Source: Pseudomonas brassicacearum (GTDB lineage: Bacteria; Pseudomonadota; Gammaproteobacteria; Pseudomonadales; Pseudomonadaceae). From it: a stretch of DNA of 64,000 nucleotides. The notes under the pieces were generated by a model. That model saw only the letters and a list, made by a program, of their open reading frames with translations, had not been told where the DNA came from and did no database searches. Both the position numbers and the translations under genes were made by a program. This document shows, piece after piece, positions 48,123 to 56,956 of the stretch; position 1 is the first letter of the stretch; each line of letters opens with the position of its first letter. The DNA is taken from the NCBI RefSeq assembly GCF_009601685.2, contig NZ_CP045701.2:6262001-6326000 (forward strand), read 5' to 3'.

Positions 48123-48437
48123 GAATGACTCTCGGTTGGTAATAAGAAGTAACACATTGTTCACTTCCAATGACTTTGGCTCAAGAGCCGATGTGCTTTG
48201 GCGGCACATTTTCATCGGATTTCCTGCTTTGGAGGTGATGTCAAAAAAAAGGCACTTCGAGATTGAAAAGCCATTACATAGCCAAGCGCCATGTTTATAA
48301 TCGCGCCGCTTTCTTATTGTTAGATGGCATAAAAGCTCCTCTTTTTATGAGGAACCGACAGCGTCCCGACGCTTGTCCGTGGGATCGCCCCAGCCCGACC
48401 CGCAAACCCCCGGCTGTTTCTCAGGGAAGAAATGTTC
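48123..48437. other. Gap between the FTR1 gene and the COG3014 gene
   Basis: No gene is seen. The region is AT-rich in its centre (48241-48350) and holds a likely promoter for the forward operon. I find no convincing Fur box by eye. Confidence 0.55.
48274..48301 (+). promoter_or_regulatory. Candidate sigma70 promoter for the COG3014 operon
   Basis: TTACAT (48274-48279) and TATAAT (48296-48301) are separated by 16 bases. They lie about 135 bases before the lipoprotein gene. Confidence 0.45.
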
Positions 48438-49832
48438 ATGGCATCCCGTGCCGTTTTTTCGGTCGCCCTTGGCGCGATCACCTTGTTGTCCGGCTGTTCG
48501 GCCTTTCGCAACTACGACAGCGAATTGGCCCAGACCAACCAGCAGCTGGCTTCCGGCAATATCGACGCCGCATTGACGCTGCTGGAAAAGAACAACGCCA
48601 GCCAGGACAAGGACCTGCTGTACTACTTCGAGAAAGGTGAGCTGCTGCGCGCCAAGGGCGATTTGTCTGGCAGCCAGACGGCCTGGACCAGCGCCGATCA
48701 ACAGGTTGGCCAATGGGAAGACGCGGTCAAACTCGACACGGCCAAGTACCTGGCCCAGTTCGGCAGCTTCCTGGTCAACGATAAGGTCCGCCGCTACGAA
48801 GGCTACGATTACGAAAAGGTCATGCTGACCACGCAGATGGCGCTGAACCTGCTGGCTGTGAATGACTTCGACGGGGCGCGGACCCAGATCAAGAAGACCC
48901 ACGAACGCGAAGCGGTGATCGCCGACCTGCGGGACAAGGAATACCTCAAGCGCGAGGAAGACGCCGAGAAGCAAGGGGTCAAGACCGAATACAAAGACCT
49001 CAAGGGTTACCCGGTGGCCAGCCTCGACGCCCCGGAAGTGGTCAGCCTGAAAAACAGTTACCAGAGCGCGTTCAGCCATTACCTGGCCGGCTTCGTCTAT
49101 GAAGCCCTGGGTGAAAGGGACCTGGCCGCACCGGGTTACCGCCAGGCAGCTGAACTGCGCCCCAACACCCCGCTGCTGGAGCAGGCCCTGCTCAACCTCG
49201 ACAAGCCTGCCGCCAAGAACGACGACAGCGACATCCTGATCGTGGTGCAGAGCGGCCTGGCACCGTCCCGGGACTCGATCCGCATTCCCCTGCCCTTGCC
49301 GATCAGCGGCAACCTGGTCATCACGCCGTTGTCGTTCCCGCTGATCAAGCCTGACACCTCCACGGCCACCTTCAGCCAGATCGGTGTCGACGGCCGTCAG
49401 TTGGACCTGACCCAACTCAACAGCACCACCGCCATGTCCCGCCGCGCCCTGCGCGACGACATGCCGGGCATCATCCTGCGCACGACCGTGCGCGCCATCA
49501 CCCGTGGCGTGGCGCAAAAGCAGATCAACGATACCAACCCACTGGCCGGCCTGGCCGTCGGCCTCACCTCGGCCGTACTCGAAGGTGCCGACACCCGGAC
49601 CTGGCGCACCCTGCCCGACTACACCCAGGTGGTGCGCCTGCGCCTGAAGAAGGGCGAGCACCAAGTCACCTTGCCAAGCTCGGTGGGCGGCTCGGTGGTC
49701 AAGGTCACCGTCGACCAGCGCTACCAGGTCATCAGCCTGCGGGCGGTGGGTAACCAGGTGTTCGCCGGTGGCCTGTCGGCCCAGGTGATGCCAAACGCCA
49801 ACCCGACTGCCATTGCCCTCAAGCAACCTTAA
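48438..49832 (+). CDS. COG3014-family lipoprotein
   Basis: A 464-residue lipoprotein. The signal peptide ends in a lipobox LLSG/C (MASRAVFSVALGAITLLSGC). The rest is mainly helical, probably TPR-like (SELAQTNQQLASGNIDAALTLL, DLLYYFEKGELLRAKGD), followed by a beta-rich part. Two ATGs are possible (48432 and 48438); I use the second for its spacing from GGAAG. COG3014 proteins co-occur with YcfL and LpoB in gamma-proteobacteria. The function is unknown, probably in outer membrane or cell-wall upkeep. Confidence 0.88.
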   Translation: MASRAVFSVALGAITLLSGCSAFRNYDSELAQTNQQLASGNIDAALTLLEKNNASQDKDLLYYFEKGELLRAKGDLSGSQTAWTSADQQVGQWEDAVKLDTAKYLAQFGSFLVNDKVRRYEGYDYEKVMLTTQMALNLLAVNDFDGARTQIKKTHEREAVIADLRDKEYLKREEDAEKQGVKTEYKDLKGYPVASLDAPEVVSLKNSYQSAFSHYLAGFVYEALGERDLAAPGYRQAAELRPNTPLLEQALLNLDKPAAKNDDSDILIVVQSGLAPSRDSIRIPLPLPISGNLVITPLSFPLIKPDTSTATFSQIGVDGRQLDLTQLNSTTAMSRRALRDDMPGIILRTTVRAITRGVAQKQINDTNPLAGLAVGLTSAVLEGADTRTWRTLPDYTQVVRLRLKKGEHQVTLPSSVGGSVVKVTVDQRYQVISLRAVGNQVFAGGLSAQVMPNANPTAIALKQP

Positions 49833-49850
49833 GAACGGAGTCTTGTTCAC

Positions 49851-50222
49851 ATGCGTTTAAAACTGATCGCCGTCGGCGCCCTGGCCTTGCTGGCCGGTTG
49901 CGCCACCCCGCCGCCACCGGAGCCGGGCAGCGCCGCCAGCAAGGTCGTGGCGATGGGCAAGACCAAAAACATCGTGGTCGGCGCCATGCGCGTGGCCCGG
50001 GAAAACGACTACATGACCGTCAATGTCCAGTTGAGCAACACCAGCTACAACAACAAGACGATGTATTACCGCTTTGCCTGGCTGGGGCCGGAAGGCTTTC
50101 CGATCGCCGAGGAAGAAACCTGGAAAAGCCTGACGCTGTACGGCGAACAGACCCGTTTCCTGCCGGCCATCGCACCGACACCCAAGGCGGTGGATTTCCG
50201 TTTGGAAATCAATACGCCTTGA
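49851..50222 (+). CDS. YcfL-like lipoprotein (DUF1425)
   Basis: A 123-residue lipoprotein (MRLKLIAVGALALLAGC, lipobox LLAG/C) with a proline-rich linker (PPPPEPG) and a beta-rich domain (NIVVGAMRVARENDYMTV and YYRFAWLGPEGFPIAEEE). It follows the COG3014 gene by 18 bases, so the two are one operon. A family A repeat follows and separates it from lpoB. Confidence 0.87.
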   Translation: MRLKLIAVGALALLAGCATPPPPEPGSAASKVVAMGKTKNIVVGAMRVARENDYMTVNVQLSNTSYNNKTMYYRFAWLGPEGFPIAEEETWKSLTLYGEQTRFLPAIAPTPKAVDFRLEINTP

Positions 50223-50231
50223 GCCTGGGCC

Positions 50232-50402
50232 ATAGGAGCTGATGTAGGCACTGTGTAGGAGCTGACGAGTGCAACGAGGCTGCGATCTTTCCCCAGACAC
50301 TTGAGTCGCAAGCGAAAGATCAAAAGATCGTCCGAACGCGGCCCGAGCCTTCGGCAGCTCCTACAGTGCGCAGCCAGCGGGGATAAATCCCATCGCCACA
50401 AA
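50232..50402 (+). repeat. Family A inverted repeat with a disrupted arm, plus a half copy of family C
   Basis: ATAGGAGCTGATGTAGGCAC and GTGTAGGAGCTGACGAGTGC start the left side (50232-50275). The right arm is AAGATCG then GAGCCTTCGGCAGCTCC, but about 16 bases (TCCGAACGCGGCCC...) break it where other copies read AAGATCGCAGCC. From 50370 comes a half copy of the family C arm (CAGCGGGGATAAATCCCATC). It lies inside the operon between the YcfL-like gene and lpoB. Confidence 0.8.
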
Positions 50403-50432
50403 ACCTTTTATACAGTTATTGAGAGCACCCAC

Positions 50433-51020
50433 ATGTTCGTACGCATTTCCTCCCTCGCCCTCGCCGCCCTGCTGGTCAGCGGCTGTGCCAACAACTCGCC
50501 GGTCCTGGGCAACAAGAACATCAGCTACGGTGACACCAAGGCCGTGGAAACCGTGACCAACGAGTTCGGCTCCACCGACCTGCAAATGATCGCCGAATCC
50601 ATGACCCGCTCCCTGGCCCAGTCCGGCGTTTTGCAGGGTCGGCCAGTGGTCCAGGTCTATGACGTGAAGAACAAGACCAGCGAATACATCGATACCCGTG
50701 AAATCACCACCAGCATCAAGACCCAACTGATGAAGACCGGCGCTGCCCGTTTCGCCAGCGACAACACCGCTATGGACAGCCAGGTCGACCAGCTCAAGCT
50801 GCAGAACCAGAGCGGCCTGTACAAGAAAAGCACCGTGGCCAAGACCGGCAACATGATCGCTGCCAAGTACCGCCTCGAAGGCTCCATCAGCTCGATCGTC
50901 AAGCGCAGCAGCGACTACAAGGACGTCTTCTACAAATTCAGCCTGCAGTTGATCGACGTCGAAAGCGGTCTGGCCGAGTGGATGGACGAGAAAGAAATCC
51001 GCAAGACCACGGAGCGTTAA
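50433..51020 (+). CDS. lpoB: Penicillin-binding protein activator LpoB
   Basis: A 195-residue outer membrane lipoprotein (MFVRISSLALAALLVSGC, lipobox LVSG/C). The mature part has the LpoB pattern: EFGSTDLQMIAESMTRSLAQ, VQVYDVKNKTSEYIDTREIT and GSISSIVKRSSDYKDVFYKF. LpoB reaches through the peptidoglycan to activate the synthase PBP1b. The repeat at 50232-50402 stands just upstream, so it may also have its own promoter. The next gene follows with three bases between. Confidence 0.92.
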   Translation: MFVRISSLALAALLVSGCANNSPVLGNKNISYGDTKAVETVTNEFGSTDLQMIAESMTRSLAQSGVLQGRPVVQVYDVKNKTSEYIDTREITTSIKTQLMKTGAARFASDNTAMDSQVDQLKLQNQSGLYKKSTVAKTGNMIAAKYRLEGSISSIVKRSSDYKDVFYKFSLQLIDVESGLAEWMDEKEIRKTTER

Positions 51021-51023
51021 ACC

Positions 51024-51767
51024 ATGCGCACATGGATAGGTATCATGGCCCTGGCCTGCGCATTTGGCGCGCAGGCGGCCCCAAAAGTCGCGGTGACCGA
51101 CCTTGCGTACCAGGAGCGGGTGGAAGAATACATCCACACCGTTTCAGCGCAGAGCAACTTCCAGGCGAACCCTTACAGCGCCAGCGCTTCCTCGAGCTAC
51201 GACGAGATGGAAGCCACCAGCAGCTACATCGAGCAGGGCGAACTGCGCAAGTTCACCGGCGACATCAAGGGCGAGATCCTGCGCAGCGGGATGTTCCAGC
51301 TGACCCAGGGCACGCCTTACACGGCGGCGTCCCAGGGCGACGTCTATGACGTGATCAAGCGCATCAAGGCCGGGAACTTCAAGGGTGCCGACTACGTGCT
51401 GTTCGGCACGGTGTCGGATATCGACTTCACCCGCGACATCAACGAGCTGGCCAATACCGACAGCTACTCGGCCGTGCTGGCGCTGACCCTGGTGGCGGAC
51501 TTCAGCCTTATCAACACCAAGACCTACGAAATCACCTCGGCCTTTACGGCCATGGGCGAAGGCCAGGACACCAAGCTGTTGAACCATCGGGACGTTCACA
51601 TCAGCCTCAATCGTCCACGGGTGGTGCGCGAAGTGTCCAAGGCCCTGGGTGAAGACGTGGCGCGGCAACTGAGCGAACAGCTCGGCGGTCCAAGCTACCA
51701 GCAACCGGGTGAGCAGGTGCAGCGCAACAACCTGCCTCGGGACACAGCGCCGGTGATCCTGCGCTGA
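51024..51767 (+). CDS. CsgG/LpoB-like periplasmic protein without a lipobox
   Basis: A 247-residue protein with a normal signal peptide (MRTWIGIMALACAFGAQA, cleaved after AQA). The C12 does not fit a lipobox. The mature part shares the CsgG/LpoB fold pattern: VAVTDLAYQERV, RKFTGDIKGEILRSGMFQLT, KGADYVLFGTVSDIDF and SLINTKTYEITSAF. It is encoded three bases after lpoB, so they are made together. A partner or regulator of LpoB is the simplest idea, but this is inference. Confidence 0.85.
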   Translation: MRTWIGIMALACAFGAQAAPKVAVTDLAYQERVEEYIHTVSAQSNFQANPYSASASSSYDEMEATSSYIEQGELRKFTGDIKGEILRSGMFQLTQGTPYTAASQGDVYDVIKRIKAGNFKGADYVLFGTVSDIDFTRDINELANTDSYSAVLALTLVADFSLINTKTYEITSAFTAMGEGQDTKLLNHRDVHISLNRPRVVREVSKALGEDVARQLSEQLGGPSYQQPGEQVQRNNLPRDTAPVILR

Positions 51768-51771
51768 CCTC

Positions 51772-51877
51772 GTAGGAGCTGCCGAGCGAAGCGAGGCTGC
51801 GATCTTTTTTTCTTTCGCTTGAGATTCAAGTGCCTGGGAAAAGATCGCAGCCTCGCTTCGCTCGACAGCTCCTACAG
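51772..51877. repeat. Family A inverted repeat
   Basis: CGTAGGAGCTGCCGAGCGAA on the left pairs with TTCGCTCGACAGCTCCTAC on the right. Both arms carry the CGAGCGAAGCGAGGCTG type end, unlike the others. It separates the lpoB cluster from the convergent lysE gene. Confidence 0.87.
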
Positions 51878-51895
51878 CTCCACTCCCGCTCGGTT

Positions 51896-52528
51896 TTACA
51901 CCGCAGCCTTGCGAATCGTCGCCAGCAAACCCGCCGCGCCAATGAACATACCCGCGAAGGTACGGTTCATCCGCCGTTGCTGTTTCGGGGAGCGCAACAG
52001 TCGCAGGACTTTGGACGCCAGCCCGGTGTACCCGGCCATGACGATGAGGTCGACGACGACCATGGTGACGCCCAGGATCAGGTATTGCTGGATCAAGGGT
52101 GCATGGGGATTGATGAACTGCGGCAACACCGCCAGCATGAACACCAGCGCCTTGGGGTTGCTGATGTTGACCAGGAAACCGCGAAACACCAGCGCCAAGG
52201 GCTTGCCGATGGGCCGCGGGGACGCATCGTCAGTCATGTCACCGGGAATGGCCCGCCACTGTTTGACACCCAGGTAGACCAGGTAGACCACGCCGAACCA
52301 CTTGATCGCATAGAACGCAGTGGCCGACGTCGTGAGGATCGCGCCAACGCCAGCGGCGACGATCACGATTTGCAACGCCAAGCCCAATTGCAGGCCCAAG
52401 GCGTTCCAGTAGCCACGCCAGAAGCCGTATCGCAGACCGCTGGACATCGAGGCAATAGCGCCGGCACCCGGCGAAAGACTGATCACCCAGCATGCGGCAA
52501 AAAACGCCAACCATGTTTCCAGCACCAT
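51896..52528 (-). CDS. LysE-family amino acid exporter
   Basis: A 210-residue protein with about six membrane helices. The family start LAFFAACWVISLSPGAGAIA (with the SPGxGA motif) is followed by FVINISNPKALVFMLAVLPQ-like segments. Relatives export amino acids or homoserine lactones. ATG 52528. It is a single gene. Confidence 0.92.
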   Translation of the reverse strand: MVLETWLAFFAACWVISLSPGAGAIASMSSGLRYGFWRGYWNALGLQLGLALQIVIVAAGVGAILTTSATAFYAIKWFGVVYLVYLGVKQWRAIPGDMTDDASPRPIGKPLALVFRGFLVNISNPKALVFMLAVLPQFINPHAPLIQQYLILGVTMVVVDLIVMAGYTGLASKVLRLLRSPKQQRRMNRTFAGMFIGAAGLLATIRKAAV

Positions 52529-52628
52529 CGCACACCTCGGCTCAGATTCGTCTAACCGCCTAAGCTAATGCGCCTTCGGGCGGTTGACCACCGCTTTTTG
52601 CAACGTCAGTCGATCGGCCAGCACCGGC

Positions 52629-53210
52629 TCATTCGACGAAACCACCCACCGGAAACGCTTCGCTGCCGCGCCAGCGTCGTACCGAACGCTGGAAGAACAG
52701 GCTATTGGGTACTTGCACCATGGCGCTGCCGGTGCCGAGTTCCTCGGGTTCGATCAGCGTGGTGTACAGCAGGTTGATCGCCACCACGCGCCCCTTGATG
52801 CCAGGCTTGTCGGTGGTGTCCACCAACTCGACCACATCGCCCAGGCGAAACGGTCCGACGGTGTAGATCAAAACGGCACAGAGCAGGTTCGACAGCACGC
52901 TCCAGATGGCAAAGAACGCCACCGCTGCCACCGCAACGAATCCCGACAGTGCCGTCCACAGCACCGTAGCCGAGACGCCCAGGCGTTCGAGCACCACCAG
53001 CACTGCGCTGCCCATGATCAGCCAGCGCAGTATGCCCCGCAGGATAATGACCAGTTGGGGTGGGAACGGGTAACGCTCGCCCAGGCCTGTCAGGGTCCGC
53101 GCCACGACACGCTGCGCGACATAACCGGCCAGCAGGATCAGCAGGATTTGCACACCCAGCCAGATCGGCTCGATCCACATGACCGGAATAGGCAACGCCA
53201 GCGCTTCCAT
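52629..53210 (-). CDS. Small MscS-family membrane protein
   Basis: A 193-residue protein: three membrane helices (about residues 10-80) and a short MscS-type beta domain (GPFRLGDVVELVDTTDKPG, then KGRVVAINLLYTTLIEPEEL and VQVPNSLFFQRSVRRW). It is shorter than MscS (286) because it lacks the C-terminal cage. ATG 53210 overlaps the stop of the ABC-F gene by one base (TGATG), so it is coupled. A channel role is inferred from the family. Confidence 0.88.
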   Translation of the reverse strand: MEALALPIPVMWIEPIWLGVQILLILLAGYVAQRVVARTLTGLGERYPFPPQLVIILRGILRWLIMGSAVLVVLERLGVSATVLWTALSGFVAVAAVAFFAIWSVLSNLLCAVLIYTVGPFRLGDVVELVDTTDKPGIKGRVVAINLLYTTLIEPEELGTGSAMVQVPNSLFFQRSVRRWRGSEAFPVGGFVE

Positions 53211-55120
53211 CAGGACAATGCCTCCAGCTCCGCTTGCAGGGTTTCCAGCAGTTCCAGCGCTTGCATCCACGCCTCCTCGAGCTCCGCTTCCCGAACCTTC
53301 AGTTTGGCCTGCTCGGCCAGCAGGTCACGCAACTCATCCTTGCGCGCCGCCTCGTAGAGACCACTGTCGCCAAGGCTGGTTTCGATCTTTTGCAGTTTTT
53401 CATGCAACTTGCCCAGCTCGGCTTCGAGCTTGTCGGCCTCGCGCTTGTGCGGCGCCAGTTGCTGGCGCAATGCGGCGGCGGCCTGGCGCTGGGCTTTCTT
53501 GTCGGTCTTGTCCGGGTTGACCGGCGTGCTGCTGACCGGTGCGTTGCGCTGGCGGTATTCCACCAACCAACGGGCGTAGTCTTCCAGGTCGCCGTCGAAC
53601 TCCTCGACCTTGCCGTCGGCCACCAGGAAGAAATTATCCGTGGTGCTCTTGAGCAAATGCCGATCGTGGGACACCACCAGCACTGCGCCATTGAATTCTT
53701 GCAACGCCATGGTCAGGGCCAGGCGCATCTCCAGGTCCAGGTGGTTGGTCGGCTCGTCGAGCAGCAACAGGTTCGGCCGGCCCCAGGCAATCAACGCCAG
53801 CGCCAGGCGCGCCTTTTCGCCACCGGAGAAATTCAGCACCGGCTCGTCGATGCGCGCCCCGCGAAAATCGAAACCGCCGAGAAAATCGCGCAGGGTCTGC
53901 TCACGCTCGGTCGGCGCCAACCGTTGCAGGTGCAGCAGCGGGCTGGCCTTGGAATCCAGGGAATCGAGCTGATGCTGGGCGAAGTAGCCGACCACCGTGT
54001 TCTCGCCCCGGGTCAGGCGCCCGGCCAGAGGCTGGAGTTCGCCGGAAAGGTTCTTGATCAGGGTCGATTTACCGGCACCGTTGGGCCCCAGCAGACCGAT
54101 CCGCGCACCCGGGGTCAGTTGCAGCTTGACCTTCTCCAGCACCGTCTTGTCGCCGTAGCCCAGGCGCGCGTCGGACAGGTCGATCAGCGGGCTGGAAATC
54201 TTGGTCGATTCGCGGAAGACGAAATCAAACGGCGAATCGACGTGGGCCGCCGACAGCTCTTCCATCCGCTCCAGCGCCTTGATCCGGCTCTGGGCCTGGC
54301 GGGCCTTGGTGGCCTGGGCCTTGAAGCGGGCGATGTAGCTTTCCATGTGCGCACGTTGCGCCTGTTGCTTCTCGTAGGCCTGCTGTTGCTGGGCCAGGCG
54401 TTCGGCACGCGCGCGCTCGAAAGCACTGTAGCCGCCGCGGTAAAGGGTGAGCTTGCGCTGATCGACATGGGCCACGTGGTCCACCACCGCGTCGAGGAAA
54501 TCACGGTCGTGGGAAATCAGCAGCAGGGTGCCGGGGTAACTCTTGAGCCAGTCTTCGAGCCAGATGATAGCGTCGAGGTCCAAGTGGTTGGTCGGCTCAT
54601 CGAGCAACAGCAGATCCGAAGGGCACATCAAGGCCTGGGCCAAGTTCAGGCGCATCCGCCAGCCACCGGAGAAGTCCCCGACCTGGCGATCCATCTGCTC
54701 GTTGGTAAAGCCCAGGCCGGCGAGCAATTTGCGCGCGCGGGCATCGGCGGTGTAGCCATCGGCAGTGTCGAGTTCCGCGTGCAGGCGGGCCTGTGCGGCA
54801 CCGTCGTGGGCCGCTTCGGCCTGCGCCAGGTCGCGCTGCACCTGGCGCAGGCGCAGGTCGCCATCGAGCACGTAGTCCACCGCCAGGCGCTCGAGGGTGT
54901 CGACCTCCTGGCGCATGTGGGCGATGCGCCAATCGGCCGGCAACAGGCAATCACCCGAGTCGGGGTGCAACTCGCCTCGCAGCAAGGCGAACAGGCTCGA
55001 TTTGCCGGCGCCGTTGGCACCGATGAGGCCGGCTTTGTGGCCGGCGTGCAGGGTCAGCTCGGCGTCTTCTAGCAGACGTTGCGGGCCACGCTGTAAAGTC
55101 AGGTTCTGAAGTCGGATCAT
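53210..55120 (-). CDS. ABC-F family ATPase (YheS/Uup type)
   Basis: A 636-residue protein with two ABC domains and no membrane part. Walker A motifs are GANGAGKSS (about residue 35) and GPNGAGKSTL (about 350), with signatures FSGGWRMRLNLAQAL and FSGGEKARLALALIAW. An ABC-F linker lies between, and a C-terminal coiled coil (about 540-636). These proteins act on the ribosome. ATG 55120 is the natural start. Divergent from the TIGR02444-type gene. Confidence 0.92.
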   Translation of the reverse strand: MIRLQNLTLQRGPQRLLEDAELTLHAGHKAGLIGANGAGKSSLFALLRGELHPDSGDCLLPADWRIAHMRQEVDTLERLAVDYVLDGDLRLRQVQRDLAQAEAAHDGAAQARLHAELDTADGYTADARARKLLAGLGFTNEQMDRQVGDFSGGWRMRLNLAQALMCPSDLLLLDEPTNHLDLDAIIWLEDWLKSYPGTLLLISHDRDFLDAVVDHVAHVDQRKLTLYRGGYSAFERARAERLAQQQQAYEKQQAQRAHMESYIARFKAQATKARQAQSRIKALERMEELSAAHVDSPFDFVFRESTKISSPLIDLSDARLGYGDKTVLEKVKLQLTPGARIGLLGPNGAGKSTLIKNLSGELQPLAGRLTRGENTVVGYFAQHQLDSLDSKASPLLHLQRLAPTEREQTLRDFLGGFDFRGARIDEPVLNFSGGEKARLALALIAWGRPNLLLLDEPTNHLDLEMRLALTMALQEFNGAVLVVSHDRHLLKSTTDNFFLVADGKVEEFDGDLEDYARWLVEYRQRNAPVSSTPVNPDKTDKKAQRQAAAALRQQLAPHKREADKLEAELGKLHEKLQKIETSLGDSGLYEAARKDELRDLLAEQAKLKVREAELEEAWMQALELLETLQAELEALS

Positions 55121-55170
55121 AATGGCGGCGGAGTCTACCAGCTTCGCTCGCAACTGGCGCGAGTAGCACG

Positions 55171-55635
55171 ATGTCCCCTGACCTGTGGAGTTTTTCCCTC
55201 GACCTCTATGCCAAGCCCGGCGTAGAGCCTGCCTGCCTGGCATCACAAGACGCCGGCGCCAACGTCTGCCTGCTGCTTTGTGGCTTGTGGCTGGCGCAGC
55301 GCGGGGTGGCCTGCAATGAACACAGGCTTCAGCAGCTTCGACAAGTGGCCGAGCCATGGGATACCGAGGTAGTGCGGCCGCTGCGCACGCTTCGTAGCCA
55401 ATGGAAAACCAGCGCCCTCCAGGACACGGCACTCAATAGCCTGCGCGAGCAGGTCAAGCAACTGGAGTTGGCAGCCGAACGGCAATTGCTGGCGCGATTG
55501 CAAGCGTTGGCCAAGGATTGGCCCGGGGCACAACAGAACGATTCAGCGCAATGGCTGCAAGGGCTGGCGGCGAATGCCGGGCCAGCGATCCGCGACGCGC
55601 TGCATCAGCTGCGCGTCGCGGTGTCCGGCACTTAG
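55171..55635 (+). CDS. TIGR02444-type small protein
   Basis: A 154-residue soluble helical protein: DLWSFSLDLYAKPGVEPACL, then GANVCLLLCGLWLAQRG, and a long helix with RPLRTLRSQWK. It matches a pseudomonad family of unknown function found before the algP region. ATG 55171. Its stop overlaps the stop of the convergent algP gene by a few bases. Confidence 0.85.
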   Translation: MSPDLWSFSLDLYAKPGVEPACLASQDAGANVCLLLCGLWLAQRGVACNEHRLQQLRQVAEPWDTEVVRPLRTLRSQWKTSALQDTALNSLREQVKQLELAAERQLLARLQALAKDWPGAQQNDSAQWLQGLAANAGPAIRDALHQLRVAVSGT

Positions 55636-56765
55636 GAAGCGCTGGTTGGGGTGCTGCTGGTGCTCGGCGCAACGGCGGTGGACGGGCTGGCCGCCGGAGT
55701 GCTGGCGGTTGGAGCCGGTGCCGCGGTCGGAGCCGGCGTCGCTGGCTTGGCTGCTGGCGCAGTCGAAGGCTTTGCAGCGACTGGCTTTTTCACGGCAGGT
55801 TTGGCTGCTGGCTTGGCGGCAGGTTTTGCGGCGGCCGGCTTCGCGGCAGCTGGCTTGGCAGCAGGTTTTGCCGCAGCCGGTTTGGCAGCGGGTTTAGCTG
55901 CTACTTTGGCCGGTGCTTTGGCAGCGACGGGCTTGGCAGCCGTTTTCGCAGCAGGCTTGGCCGCAGCCGTCTTGGTTGCCGCAGGTTTGGCAGCTGGCTT
56001 GGCGGCGGCAGGTTTGGCAGTGGATTTTACCGCCGCTTTGGCAACAGGTTTAGCAGCAGCGGTTTTCGTCGCAGCGGGTTTTGCGGCGGCGGTTTTAGCG
56101 GCAGGTTTGGCTGCAGCTTTTGCAGCGGGCCTGGCGGCAGCAGGTTTAGCGGCCGCCGTTTTTGCGACGGGCTTGGCAGCCGCCTTGACGACTGGTTTTT
56201 TTGCCGCAGGTTTTGCAGCACTGGCCGCGACGGGTTTGGCAGCAGGCTTGCTGGCAGCTTTGGCCGGCGCTTTCGCCGCAGGCTTGGCAGCGACTTTGGC
56301 CGGTGCTTTTGCCGCGACGGGTTTAGCCACCGACTTCTTGGCCGATACAGCGGCAGGCTTGGCGGCACGAAGTGTCAGCGCCTTGCCTGCGGCTTCCTGC
56401 ACGCGACCGACACCCTGGGCCAGTTTCAGGCTTTCCTGGGCATCACGCTTGAGTTGCAGAATGTAGGCGCGGGTCTCGGACTGACGAGCCTTCAAGGCAT
56501 CGAGCAGGTCTTCGAGTTCTTTCACGACTTCTTTGGCCTTGGCTTGCGCCTTGGCCTTGCCAGCGGTGGCTGCGTCTTGCAGTTTGGTGCGCGACTTGTG
56601 CAGTTTTTCCTGCGCTTTACCGCGTTGTTTTTCCAGTTTGGCGAGCAGTTTTTCAGCATCAGCCAGGGCTTGGGAGCAGGCGTTTTCCAAATGTTCGAGC
56701 AAGCTGCCCGAAAGTTGTTGGAGCAAGTGCAACGGAGTGTTTACAGGCTTCTTGGTGGCCGACAT
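55632..56765 (-). CDS. algP: Alginate regulatory protein AlgP, histone H1-like
   Basis: A 377-residue basic protein. The N-terminal part (about residues 1-130) is a helical, coiled-coil domain (LENACSQALADAEKLLAKLE). The rest is a low-complexity tail with about twenty copies of KPAA and related units, as in eukaryotic histone H1. It binds DNA in P. aeruginosa and affects algD transcription. Repeats of this type can change length or frame by slippage. ATG 56765. The algQ gene is two genes away. Confidence 0.94.
   Translation of the reverse strand: MSATKKPVNTPLHLLQQLSGSLLEHLENACSQALADAEKLLAKLEKQRGKAQEKLHKSRTKLQDAATAGKAKAQAKAKEVVKELEDLLDALKARQSETRAYILQLKRDAQESLKLAQGVGRVQEAAGKALTLRAAKPAAVSAKKSVAKPVAAKAPAKVAAKPAAKAPAKAASKPAAKPVAASAAKPAAKKPVVKAAAKPVAKTAAAKPAAARPAAKAAAKPAAKTAAAKPAATKTAAAKPVAKAAVKSTAKPAAAKPAAKPAATKTAAAKPAAKTAAKPVAAKAPAKVAAKPAAKPAAAKPAAKPAAAKPAAAKPAAKPAAKPAVKKPVAAKPSTAPAAKPATPAPTAAPAPTASTPAASPSTAVAPSTSSTPTSAS
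55790..56380. repeat. KPAA-coding tandem repeats inside algP
   Basis: On the plus strand the region shows repeated GGCAGCAGGTTTGGC-type units of 12 and 9 bases, which on the minus strand code for KPAA, AKPA and similar. The opposite strand stays open too, because the repeats contain no stops in that frame. Confidence 0.85.
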
Positions 56766-56956
56766 GGTTTACCTCCTGACTGACGTAAGTGCGGCTCATA
56801 CTAGACCTCTGCTACAACCGCCGCTAGGGCATGTTGACACTACATAAGGCGTTGCGTTGCAAGAGACAAAAAATCTTCTGCGTCAGCGCCCAGGCAACAC
56901 ACCTTTATAGATATCGGCACTGGCATAATTTCTCGATTCGAAGCCGGAGAGCACAC

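Noticed and set aside
53234..55072. Long open frame on the plus strand opposite the ABC-F gene
   Set aside because: Shadow of an ABC-F protein with both Walker A motifs intact on the other strand.
55518..56783. Gly-, Ser-, Phe- and Arg-rich plus-strand frame opposite algP
   Set aside because: It arises from the KPAA repeats read backwards. The minus strand has AlgP's N-terminal domain and context.
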